From NCBI RefSeq assembly GCF_900167095.1, contig NZ_FUXG01000012.1:62001-126000 (forward strand): DNA of 64,000 bases, written 5' to 3'. The notes under the pieces are model-generated. The model did not search any database. It was not told the DNA's origin and was given only the letters and a program-made list of their open reading frames with translations. The stretch is from Oceanospirillum multiglobuliferum. Its GTDB lineage: Bacteria; Pseudomonadota; Gammaproteobacteria; Pseudomonadales; Halomonadaceae. The stretch's first letter is position 1. Every line of letters starts with the position of its first letter. The position numbers and the translations under genes are program-made. Of this stretch, positions 55,379 to 64,000 are shown piece by piece.

Positions 55379-56431
55379 ATGTCTGATCAAGAAAATCGCC
55401 AGAAGGCTTTAAACGCTGCACTATCACAAATTGAGCGCCAATTCGGTAAAGGCGCGGTGATGCGTATGGGCGAACACCCACGCGAAGTGATGCCTTCTGT
55501 CTCTACGGGTTCTTTAGGATTAGACATCGCGCTTGGCATTGGCGGCCTGCCTTATGGCCGTATTGTTGAGATTTACGGCCCTGAATCATCGGGTAAAACC
55601 ACACTGACGTTACAAGTGATTGCCGAAGCACAAAAGCAAGGCAAAACCTGTGCGTTCGTGGATGCTGAACACGCGCTTGATCCTGTTTATGCTGAAAAAC
55701 TGGGCGTCAACCTAGACGACATGCTGGTTTCTCAACCAGATACAGGTGAGCAAGCCCTAGAAATTACCGATATGTTGGTGCGTTCTAATGCGGTTGACGT
55801 GGTCATCGTTGACTCTGTTGCAGCCCTAACCCCAAAGGCTGAAATTGAAGGCGAAATGGGTGATTCTCACATGGGTCTGCAAGCGCGTTTGATGTCACAA
55901 GCGCTGCGTAAAATCACCGGTAACATCAAAAACGCCAACTGCTTGGTGATCTTCATCAACCAGATCCGTATGAAAATTGGTGTGATGTTCGGCAACCCAG
56001 AAACCACAACTGGTGGTAACGCGCTGAAGTTCTACGCCTCTGTGCGTTTAGACATTCGCCGAACGGGTTCTGTAAAACAGGGCGATGAAGTTGTGGGTAA
56101 CGAAACCCGCGTAAAAGTGGTGAAAAACAAAGTATCGCCACCGTTCAAACAAGCTGAATTCCAGATCATGTACGGCAAAGGTATCTACCGTGCAGGCGAG
56201 ATTATCGACCTAGGTGTACAACATGGCTTGGTGGATAAAGCAGGTGCATGGTACAGCTGCCAAGGCAACAAAATTGGCCAAGGTAAAGCCAACGCGGCAC
56301 AGTACTTGGAAGATCACCCAGAACTGATGCAAGAGATTGAAGGCAAACTACGTGAGCTGCTACTGGCCAAAGCCAATGAAAAACCTTTGAAAGCAGAACA
56401 AGCTGACATAGAGATTGAAAGCGACGAATAA
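55379..56431 (+). CDS. recA: Recombinase RecA
   Basis: A 350-residue recombinase that forms filaments on single-stranded DNA, exchanges strands and activates LexA self-cleavage. Walker A is GPESSGKT (67-74); [29 protein letters not shown] and [29 protein letters not shown] (in parts) are fully conserved. The tail is acidic (ADIEIESDE). An AGAGG site precedes the ATG. A terminator follows and no recX gene is next to it. Confidence 0.98.
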   Translation: MSDQENRQKALNAALSQIERQFGKGAVMRMGEHPREVMPSVSTGSLGLDIALGIGGLPYGRIVEIYGPESSGKTTLTLQVIAEAQKQGKTCAFVDAEHALDPVYAEKLGVNLDDMLVSQPDTGEQALEITDMLVRSNAVDVVIVDSVAALTPKAEIEGEMGDSHMGLQARLMSQALRKITGNIKNANCLVIFINQIRMKIGVMFGNPETTTGGNALKFYASVRLDIRRTGSVKQGDEVVGNETRVKVVKNKVSPPFKQAEFQIMYGKGIYRAGEIIDLGVQHGLVDKAGAWYSCQGNKIGQGKANAAQYLEDHPELMQEIEGKLRELLLAKANEKPLKAEQADIEIESDE

Positions 56432-56491
56432 CTGCTTGTTTGAACGCCATTCAGCTATTTTGCTACCCAATCAAAGACAATCGCACAGAGC

Positions 56492-56524
56492 AAGCCCCCT
56501 CACCTAATGGGTGAGGGGGCTTTT
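56492..56524 (+). terminator. recA: Terminator of recA
   Basis: A 13-bp stem (AAGCCCCCTCACC with GGTGAGGGGGCTT) and a short loop, followed by TT and TTG. It lies 60 bases past the recA stop. Confidence 0.92.
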
Positions 56525-56593
56525 GTTCGTGATTATTTTGATAAGGGCGCAAATAGGCTAGATAACCCTGTCCTGAGTTTCAAAGGCCTCTTC

Positions 56594-56620
56594 AGCCAGT
56601 CAGCGATATTCTGACTGGCT
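56594..56620 (-). terminator. Hairpin after the giant adhesin gene
   Basis: A perfect 10-bp inverted repeat (AGCCAGTCAG / CTGACTGGCT) with a seven-base loop, 40 bases beyond the adhesin stop. No T run follows on the minus strand; possible terminator. Confidence 0.5.
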
Positions 56621-56661
56621 GCGGGTAGATGTATTGAGTTAATTGCGCGTGAGTTTTTAAT

Positions 56662-59600
56662 CTACCAATCTAATACCGAGTCATTAAGCACTTCCGAAAG
56701 ACTGTCATCCTCATTAAAGTTATTTTCGTAATCATTGAAGATGTCAATATCGGCCTCAACAGGCTGTTCGATAGAATCTAACCAATTATCACCTGAGCTT
56801 TGGTTAGCTACTGTACCGCCATCTGAAGCTTCAATATCACGAGTCCAGTCCCCAGAGCCCGTATGCGAGTTAAACGTGAACAGATCCTCGTCCAAACTGT
56901 CAAACACTGAGTCATCAACATCAAAGCCTGTAGGCTCAGCAATAGCCTGCTCTGTATGAGGTGCTGAGAGTGTATCTGAAGAACTCTGGATTGAGTCTTG
57001 CGCATCTGTCGCCGGAATCTGATTTGAAACAGCAGCACTTTCATCTGTATGTAAATCAGATATCAACCGCTCTAGTTCATCTTGGCTAAACTGAAACCCT
57101 GCCTCATCGAAAGTAATGAGGTTATCATCACCAACATCTGCTGCAGTAAAATTAGCCACTAGTTGATTGCCAACATAAAGATTAACCGTATCCCCTTCGT
57201 CATACTGGAAAGAGCCTGCTGACAGGTCTCCACTTAGTCCGGAACTTGTTTCATAACGGAGGCCTTCAATTGGCTCATTTGCCAGATTAGCGGTTACAAT
57301 AGAATCATCAGTATGTGCTTCAAATGAGGTTAAACCTGCATACTGCTCTAGCATGCGCTGTACATGAGCCATGGCTTGCTCTTCGCTAATAGCAGTTTTG
57401 CCTGCAAGCTCTATAGCTGCCTTAACATCAGCCTCTGAAGCAGTTCTTAAATCTAAGTCAACCCCTTCAAATGCAGCATGTACTTTTGGCGTAATAGTAA
57501 TGCCATTATCAGGGTTTTCATCTTCATCAAGAGACTGTAAGAAGACCCCCATGTTTTCTACATATTCATCATTTAAGTCTGAGCGATCAACGTCGGCCAT
57601 ATCCTGTAGAAAAATTGTGCCATTACTTAAGTCTTCAGGTGTAACCTCTCCTATAACAACATCACCAATCTTGAAGGTGACGCTATCTCCTTCAACATAG
57701 CTGAAAGTACCTAGTTCATCAGTAAAACCAGCAATACCTGAACTACTTGTATAGGCAAGACCATCCATCACACCATCGACTATAGTTCTTGTTTGTATTG
57801 CACTAGAGTCATCACTGATATCAGGAGTCCCCATAGTTTCTGTTGATATAGCAGTTGCTTCAATATGAAGTCCACCAACGCCATCACTAATCAACTGATC
57901 AGGGGTAATCAATTTCAATCCACTTAGCTGGTCTAGTGTGAGAGTGATAGAGCCGTCGGTAATTGTCAGGTTATCGCCATGGCTATTAGTTAAAGTAGAG
58001 CCTGCAGGTAGTCCATCAACTCTGAGTGATAACTCTTCACTACCATCGGTTAATGAAGCATTTAGCTCTAGATCATAACTAAAGGTACCATCGCCATTAT
58101 CAAACTCATTTGACAAAAATGGATGATCTAAAACAGGCTGATCAGCCTCAGGCGTCACAGTAAAGCTAAATGATTGAGTTACGGCTGTATCTAGAATATC
58201 TCCACCGTCTATTGTCTTAATGCTTATGCCAATATTCATCGTACCGCTGTAATTTTCTGGCGGTGTTACGCTAAGTGTTTCTGCATCGGCTTCAGTCAGA
58301 TTTGAGATGCTGGCTGTACCTGTATTACCCACCATAACACTTTGACCCACAACAGATATTGTAGAGCCTGGTTCTAATCCGTTTAGAGTAATATTCAGTA
58401 ACTCATCAGCATCATTCAAGGTTAAATCAAGCCCTAGATTAACTGCTGAAGCATCCTCTGAAACAGTTTGATCAGAAATATTACCAATGAGTAAACTATC
58501 AGCTTCTGGAGCTACACTTACTTGCACTGATTGTGATACTGCGTCGGCCAATATATCAAGTGCATTACCATCTGAATCAACTTCAACTGATCGCACATTA
58601 ACGGTTAAATTAAAATCACCACTGTAGTTAGCAGGTGGCACGAGTTGAATACTTTGAGCTTCACCTGGAGTTAAAAAGCTACTATCTGTTAATACTTGCA
58701 AATCACCATTAGTGTCAGCATAAAAAGCGCTGAAACCATTATCCGCAAACTCATCGCCAAAGGTAATCTGTAGTTTTTCACTGCCATCTAGATCCGTCAT
58801 GATCACATCTAGGTCTAACGGCATTCCGACAGTATCTTCAGTACCTATAACCTGATTAGTCTGAGCACTACCGACATCAACCTCTGTGATAGCGCTGGCA
58901 ACAGGATTAATGGTTAGAGTGACATTTTCTGAGCTTTGCGCAATTTCTTTAGTGACTTTATCCAGACTGAATGCTGTTATTCCAGCGGTGAATGTTCCAC
59001 CATAAGTATTAGTTGTATCATGAAGGCTTAGCCCATTATTAGGGATCTCAGAGCCTCTCAGGACGACATTGACAGTACCATCACCATTATCACTGTAGTT
59101 ACCAATTCTATTACCATTAGCATCTTGAATAATCAGTGCGTCGGGAATACCGCTGATCTTGATAGACGCTATTTCACTGCCGTCACTGTCGTGTTGAAGT
59201 ACTGCAAGATCCAGAGGATAGTCTTCGGCTTCGTCAATATCTGCTACAGGAGTTAGACTGACCTCGATTTGATCAACTTCCGATGCGATGTTGATACTAA
59301 AGGTGTCAGTGATCGTTTTAGTAACATCTGCACTACCATTAGCGTCAGTATCTGTCCACGTGTAGCTGATTTCAAAACTATAAGTACCGTGACTATATGC
59401 ATCTGGAACAAAGGCTACTGAACTAAGATTTTCAGAGGCTATGGTATAAGAGCCGTCTCCATTATCGGTAATATCTGTGCCTGTTAATTGCCCACCATTT
59501 TGAGGTGTAATTCTGACATCACCTTGTAGTGACTCAGAACCATCAATATCGGATGATGAAATCTGGATATTCAGATCAATACTGTCTGTATTTGTATTAT

Positions 59601-62600
59601 CAATTTCAGTACCACCTTGAGCACTCACCTGCTCAATATCCAATACAGGATCAATGTCCAAGATGATAGTTTCTGACACAACAGACTGGTTACCGCTACT
59701 ATCAGTAGCAATAATATCTACATCAAACCCCGCGTCTCCGTTGAAGTTGGCATTAGGGTTAAAGTCAATTTCACCAGTGCCAACATAATGACCATTTGGA
59801 AGTTTATACATCCCACTGGTATCAACAGAACCATTGTCAGCATGCTTTATCACATAAGACAGCTGTGCAGCACCTGACGCAGCAGTTCCGCTTAATACAT
59901 TATTAACCTGTGTATCTTCCTGACCACCATTTTTCCCAGATACCACAATGGTGGGAGCTGAGCCATCAATCGTTAAAGATCCATCTACTTCAGTGGCAAT
60001 CGTATCACTGCCTCCTGCATATTGAATAGTAAAAGTATGCGCTTGGTCAAATAGGATATCGCCATCGTTTTCTTTACTGACAGGAACTATTTCTAGGTCT
60101 AAAGAACCATCACCTGCATTAGATTGCAGAATCTTTATACTAGCGGTTGAAAATGAATCAGCAGGTACAATCCATACTCCATTACCCGCATTAATACCAC
60201 TTTCTACCATCCAAGTTGTATTGATTGCACCTGACTGGTCTCGAATAATGTAGTATTCAGACTCAGAAGTATCGGTATCTGAGACCGTGTCATGGTAACT
60301 GTCTTCAATATTATTATTGTGGCTCACAATATCTGTTAGTGCTGTATTGATATTATCAACACCATCAATATCTTCAACGACAAAGCCATCTTCATTTGAT
60401 TCGGTGGTATCATCTGTCGTGCTGTTGGCAGTGTTGTCCACATCCTCCCAGCCATCCGCAATACCCGTTACAATAACGGTATGGTCTGTGATGACTTCTT
60501 GGATATCTTTGTCAGAAGTGGAGCCATCATCCATATCATCTTTTAAGTAACGGTGAAGCTGAATGCCAGACAAGTCAGCATCAGAATGTAGGGGGGGGAG
60601 CACTTCAACAGAGTCTAAATCTTCTTGATTCAAGTAGACTATATTATTGTTGTAATCAATAACTAAGTGGTTCCCATTAACCTGAATATCTTCACCAGTC
60701 TGACCTAGGTCAGGGATTTTTATTTTCAGATCATAAGTATTACCGTTGTAGTCGTACTGATCTTTAACAAGAACATCTCCGTCGTTTGCACCAACGCTTA
60801 AATCAAGCTTAATCCATTCATCTTCGTTACCATATGAGTGACTATTACTGTAAGCCTCTACATCAGGCTTAACCACAATATTCATCGTGTGGTCTGAAAC
60901 TAGAGTATTCGTTTGTTGTCCTGAATCGGGGTCTATATCTAAAACAGTGACACGAATGCCAAACTCAAGAGAGCCACTCATATTGACATCAGGTGTTTTC
61001 AGCTGAATTTGATATTCACCACTGTCAATTTTTTGCAGCGTTTCGTTATCAATCCGCCAGTCTGTAGAGTTCGCATCAGCATTAGCCAATACCAGCTGAT
61101 CAAGCAGTTCGTTGCCATCTTCATCGACAATGCGTAAACCGACATCATTCGGAACATTGCGGATTAGCGCGTAGACCTCCTCTGAAAAGTGTTGCTCTTC
61201 TCCAGATGCAATTTGGAACCCGGATAGGTTCTGCCATGCTCCACTTTCCGTCAGCGCGATAGGTGTATCTGTACCACTCACAATAGGGTTATCTGCCACA
61301 CTGGTGAGCTGTACTTCAAAGGTATCTGTGACCTCTTTTGTTTGCTCTCCTCTCACGCCATCCCAATTTGGCTCGGTGGATTTTTGATTAAGGGTAAGCG
61401 TGAAATCTTCATTGCTGTCATGAGCAGGTATTAGCTTAAGGTTTTCAATATAAGTATTGAACTCCCCGTTAGATGTTAGAACAATCTCTCCAGGTTGAGG
61501 GGTATAATGCTCACCATTTGTAGGATCCAAAACAATTTTTACTGTAGAAAGACTTCCTCCAGTTCCATCGCCGTTGAGTAACGTACCATCTTTAGCGAAG
61601 ATAAAAGTATCCGCTGGAATATCCTCAATCTTAACTTCAATAATTTCTGTATTGGTGTACATTCCTGTACGGTAATTAATTTCAAGATCAATTGCACCGG
61701 AGACATCATAAGTGCCATCTGCTTTTTGAATTAGATCTCCGCTATTCTGATCCCGACCACTATCCTCCGGCGCAATAATACTGGTAACAGAGATTAAGTT
61801 AGCATCAAGATCTGCATCACCAGATACATTAATTTTGAGTATATCTGGCTCACCCCAAGCTTGATTAAATTTTCCACTATCACTCCAGCGAGTGTCAGTG
61901 CTAGAGCTGTCTTCGTCTCTATCAATCACCCCTGTCTTAATTTTTAGGCTAAGTTCACCATTAAAATTAGAAGGGGTTTTAATCTGTAAGCTGTCTAATT
62001 TATCTGCAGGGATATCAACCGCGCTATTTGAATTTCTAAAAGTATAGGTTTGTATATTGCCTGCACTATTTTCAAAGCGAATTTGTGTACCATTTGGTAA
62101 ATGAGTATCGCCATCAGAGAAAAAGCGAACTACAGTGTTGCTTTCACTACCATCGGCATCCCCTGTCGATGCAGTTAACTCATCAAATATTGAACTACCA
62201 TTACTCCAACCTGCATCTAAAGACACCCAACCAGTATCTTCTAATAACGTTTCTTGGTAGGTTACCGACTCTGATGCTAAATCCCCCAGAGTCCAAGGCT
62301 GATCTGCTTCAGGCGTAATAACTATAGACTGAGTAAATGTAGCAATAGAGCCATCTTGTAGAGTCAAGTTATAATCTAGTCGGATATCTTTACTGCTGTC
62401 TTCAGCAGGAGTAATGGTTAGATTCAGTGCATCTTGCCAATTTGTAGCAGTATATTCACCAGCATCAACAAGCAGTGTGTTACCATCGCCATCTTTAAGA
62501 GTTGCATCAGAAGGAATACCTGAGATAGTGATCGAGGAAAAATCATCTTCACTATGAATCTGCTCTAAGTTCTCTAGGATAGCAATATTCCAATCGCCAC

Positions 62601-64000
62601 CTTCACCGATACCCTCCTGAGTATTTCGGTTATCCTCTACCCCTGCAATATCAATATCACGGATCGTCGTGGTTACTCTAGCGCCATCATAGTCAACGGT
62701 TTCGTACTTGCCACCTACTTGGTAAGCAGCGTCTTCACTATAAGTGTTCTCAACCAGCTCTACAGTGAAGGTCTCACCATTATCTGACCAAGAATCATTG
62801 GTAGCAGTAGCACTGAAGGGTTGTCCTAATGTGACTTGTGTACCTTGTGTTGTATAGTCATTATGCTCCGCACTATTATTGTTAAAGCGGACACTCACAG
62901 TACCTGATAAATCAACAAAATTACCATTCTCATCTAATGCTTTTACCACGTAGTAAGCACTAGTGGCGCCATCTTCATGAATCTGAGTAGCCTCAACAGG
63001 GTTATTATTATCATCTAATAAAATTTCGCCCTGATCATCCGATGCAAACAACCTCAGGGTAAATGCGCTATCATTGTCATTGGGCGTATGAGTATCAACT
63101 TCATCCAGAATAGTAGTCGTAACCCGACCGTCGTCATAATTGACTGACTCATAATTATTTGCATTGCTGAAGCTATTTTCATTCAGAGAAACAGTAAATT
63201 TTTCACCACTGTCTGACATTACGTCATCGTTGGCTGTGGCAGTAAATATCTCGCCAACATTAACGGTTTGTACACTAGGCCCTGAATAATCATCATTTGA
63301 GATGTTATCACCATTGGCAAAGTTGATAACAACAGTGCCCTGAGGCTGATCAGCTAATGGATTACCATCTTTACCTACTGCTTTCACAGCATAATAACCA
63401 GTAGATTCAATCCCTTGTGTACCCGGCTCTGCGATTTCGGTTACAGAAAGTGGCTGGCCATTACTGTCTCGTAGGATTACACCTTGGTCATCAACAGCAA
63501 AAAGCTTCAAGGTAAATGCGTTGTCATTATCTTCTAGTGTTGCAGGATCATTAGATGTTTCATCTAGAATCGTAGTGGTGATTCTGCCATTATCATAGTC
63601 AACAGACTCGTAAGCATCGGCATTACTGAAGCTGTTATTATTCAATGAAACTGTGAAGCTTTCATTGCTATCCGAAAACGCATCATCATTGGCTGTAGCT
63701 TTGAATGTCTCTCCGACATTCACGGTCTGTACACCAGGGCCTGAATAATCATCATTTGAGATGTTATTGCCATTGGCAAAAGTAATATCAACTGTACCCT
63801 GTGGCTGTTCAGTTAGCGGATTACCATCTGCATCCACCGCTTTCACAACATAGTAACCTGTTGACTCACTACCTTGAGTCCCCGGTTCTGCTATTTCTGT
63901 TGCCTCAAGCGGGGAGCCATTACTATCTCGCAGAATTTCACCTTGATCATCCGCTGCAAAAAGCTTGAGGGTAAATGCAGAGTCATTATCGTCGGGCGTT
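56662..64000 (-). CDS. Giant repetitive surface adhesin, C-terminal part (5' partial)
   Basis: The frame is open to the window edge, giving over 2,440 residues of the C-terminal part of a much larger protein. At least three Calx-beta-like repeats (FTLKLFAADDQGEIL, DDYSGPSVQTVNVGE, ESVDYDNGRITTTI) come first. A long series of cadherin/VCBS-like or T1SS-143-like domains follows (TPEADQPW, DLDGSEKLQITF, PPANYSGDFNLTV). Near the end are two modules with YTSSSGIAGFTDELGTFSY and YETSSGLSGDLSAGSFQY. The protein is very acidic, poor in cysteine and rich in Asp/Asn/Thr, as in calcium-stabilised type I secreted adhesins. No RTX GGxGxD repeats are seen in the last 600 residues, and the tail (ENNFNEDDSLSEVLNDSVLDW region) is acidic. 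Likely role: attachment or biofilm. Confidence 0.9.
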   Translation of the reverse strand, partial: TPDDNDSAFTLKLFAADDQGEILRDSNGSPLEATEIAEPGTQGSESTGYYVVKAVDADGNPLTEQPQGTVDITFANGNNISNDDYSGPGVQTVNVGETFKATANDDAFSDSNESFTVSLNNNSFSNADAYESVDYDNGRITTTILDETSNDPATLEDNDNAFTLKLFAVDDQGVILRDSNGQPLSVTEIAEPGTQGIESTGYYAVKAVGKDGNPLADQPQGTVVINFANGDNISNDDYSGPSVQTVNVGEIFTATANDDVMSDSGEKFTVSLNENSFSNANNYESVNYDDGRVTTTILDEVDTHTPNDNDSAFTLRLFASDDQGEILLDDNNNPVEATQIHEDGATSAYYVVKALDENGNFVDLSGTVSVRFNNNSAEHNDYTTQGTQVTLGQPFSATATNDSWSDNGETFTVELVENTYSEDAAYQVGGKYETVDYDGARVTTTIRDIDIAGVEDNRNTQEGIGEGGDWNIAILENLEQIHSEDDFSSITISGIPSDATLKDGDGNTLLVDAGEYTATNWQDALNLTITPAEDSSKDIRLDYNLTLQDGSIATFTQSIVITPEADQPWTLGDLASESVTYQETLLEDTGWVSLDAGWSNGSSIFDELTASTGDADGSESNTVVRFFSDGDTHLPNGTQIRFENSAGNIQTYTFRNSNSAVDIPADKLDSLQIKTPSNFNGELSLKIKTGVIDRDEDSSSTDTRWSDSGKFNQAWGEPDILKINVSGDADLDANLISVTSIIAPEDSGRDQNSGDLIQKADGTYDVSGAIDLEINYRTGMYTNTEIIEVKIEDIPADTFIFAKDGTLLNGDGTGGSLSTVKIVLDPTNGEHYTPQPGEIVLTSNGEFNTYIENLKLIPAHDSNEDFTLTLNQKSTEPNWDGVRGEQTKEVTDTFEVQLTSVADNPIVSGTDTPIALTESGAWQNLSGFQIASGEEQHFSEEVYALIRNVPNDVGLRIVDEDGNELLDQLVLANADANSTDWRIDNETLQKIDSGEYQIQLKTPDVNMSGSLEFGIRVTVLDIDPDSGQQTNTLVSDHTMNIVVKPDVEAYSNSHSYGNEDEWIKLDLSVGANDGDVLVKDQYDYNGNTYDLKIKIPDLGQTGEDIQVNGNHLVIDYNNNIVYLNQEDLDSVEVLPPLHSDADLSGIQLHRYLKDDMDDGSTSDKDIQEVITDHTVIVTGIADGWEDVDNTANSTTDDTTESNEDGFVVEDIDGVDNINTALTDIVSHNNNIEDSYHDTVSDTDTSESEYYIIRDQSGAINTTWMVESGINAGNGVWIVPADSFSTASIKILQSNAGDGSLDLEIVPVSKENDGDILFDQAHTFTIQYAGGSDTIATEVDGSLTIDGSAPTIVVSGKNGGQEDTQVNNVLSGTAASGAAQLSYVIKHADNGSVDTSGMYKLPNGHYVGTGEIDFNPNANFNGDAGFDVDIIATDSSGNQSVVSETIILDIDPVLDIEQVSAQGGTEIDNTNTDSIDLNIQISSSDIDGSESLQGDVRITPQNGGQLTGTDITDNGDGSYTIASENLSSVAFVPDAYSHGTYSFEISYTWTDTDANGSADVTKTITDTFSINIASEVDQIEVSLTPVADIDEAEDYPLDLAVLQHDSDGSEIASIKISGIPDALIIQDANGNRIGNYSDNGDGTVNVVLRGSEIPNNGLSLHDTTNTYGGTFTAGITAFSLDKVTKEIAQSSENVTLTINPVASAITEVDVGSAQTNQVIGTEDTVGMPLDLDVIMTDLDGSEKLQITFGDEFADNGFSAFYADTNGDLQVLTDSSFLTPGEAQSIQLVPPANYSGDFNLTVNVRSVEVDSDGNALDILADAVSQSVQVSVAPEADSLLIGNISDQTVSEDASAVNLGLDLTLNDADELLNITLNGLEPGSTISVVGQSVMVGNTGTASISNLTEADAETLSVTPPENYSGTMNIGISIKTIDGGDILDTAVTQSFSFTVTPEADQPVLDHPFLSNEFDNGDGTFSYDLELNASLTDGSEELSLRVDGLPAGSTLTNSHGDNLTITDGSITLTLDQLSGLKLITPDQLISDGVGGLHIEATAISTETMGTPDISDDSSAIQTRTIVDGVMDGLAYTSSSGIAGFTDELGTFSYVEGDSVTFKIGDVVIGEVTPEDLSNGTIFLQDMADVDRSDLNDEYVENMGVFLQSLDEDENPDNGITITPKVHAAFEGVDLDLRTASEADVKAAIELAGKTAISEEQAMAHVQRMLEQYAGLTSFEAHTDDSIVTANLANEPIEGLRYETSSGLSGDLSAGSFQYDEGDTVNLYVGNQLVANFTAADVGDDNLITFDEAGFQFSQDELERLISDLHTDESAAVSNQIPATDAQDSIQSSSDTLSAPHTEQAIAEPTGFDVDDSVFDSLDEDLFTFNSHTGSGDWTRDIEASDGGTVANQSSGDNWLDSIEQPVEADIDIFNDYENNFNEDDSLSEVLNDSVLDW
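62640..64000 (-). repeat. Tandem Calx-beta-like repeats in the adhesin gene
   Basis: DNA segments recur with a spacing of about 453-460 bases (roughly 153 codons), for example the ISNDDYSGP-coding stretch at about 63270 and 63730. Two copies are nearly identical in protein, while the third (62640-63067) has diverged. The array extends past the window, so the number of copies is not known. Confidence 0.85.

Noticed and set aside
1-64000. CRISPR arrays, insertion sequences, integrases, tRNA or rRNA genes
   Set aside because: None seen: no regularly spaced short repeats, no transposase or integrase frame, no tRNA-like cloverleaf noticed by eye.

Overview
The window looks like a chromosomal segment of a marine, heterotrophic gammaproteobacterium of the Oceanospirillales type (Neptunomonas/Amphritea/Marinobacterium-like; this placement is inferred from gene content and protein style, not from rRNA). 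Housekeeping genes (lysS, prfB with its programmed frameshift, fabAB, recA, topB, pncC, phrB) are mixed with many TRAP-transport, chemotaxis and c-di-GMP genes. I see no rRNA, tRNA, CRISPR array, insertion sequence or prophage.

Layout. 1-1.8 kb: end of a TRAP transporter operon plus a UspA protein. 1.9-10.5 kb: small redox, DHH phosphoesterase, MFS, NsrR-type regulator, MgtC/DUF4010 membrane protein, two small unknowns, a K+ channel and a BASS-type symporter. 10.6-13.4 kb: prfB-lysS. 13.6-23 kb: two linked unknown genes, a DUF1338 enzyme, an HD-GYP-like protein, a YfcH-like epimerase, CbiX, a DUF523/DUF1722-phrB pair and a short chemoreceptor. 23.3-25.1 kb: fabA-fabB. 25.1-30.2 kb: an HD-GYP response regulator, an AEC permease, UspA and a large chemoreceptor.

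30.4-40.7 kb is a coherent lactate module. On the minus strand lie a three-part TRAP transporter (dctP-dctQ-dctM), lutABC (L-lactate oxidation to pyruvate) and a large FAD/Fe-S D-lactate dehydrogenase. A divergent PdhR/LldR-type GntR regulator faces them. Two near-perfect PdhR-type operators (ATTGGT-N3-ACCAAT) sit at the two divergent promoters, so the regulator probably controls both itself and the transporter operon.

40.8-42.8 kb holds the most unusual locus. It encodes a Sec-exported stand-alone C39 (double-glycine) peptidase, a small four-helix membrane protein, and a small protein with both a Sec signal and an internal double-glycine-type leader. It also has a fragment that appears to be the N-terminus of an outer-membrane barrel. 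I read this as a two-step export and maturation system, loosely like the fil clusters of Acinetobacter.

42.8-46.5 kb: a DctB/DctD-type two-component pair. 46.5-52.6 kb: a GGDEF/EAL gene broken by a single-base frameshift, a large hybrid histidine kinase and an unknown gene. 52.7-56.5 kb: pncC, topB, and recA with a perfect LexA box in the topB-recA gap. 56.7 kb to the window edge: the C-terminal part (over 2,440 residues) of a giant repetitive, acidic surface adhesin, open at its 5' end and without visible RTX nonapeptides.
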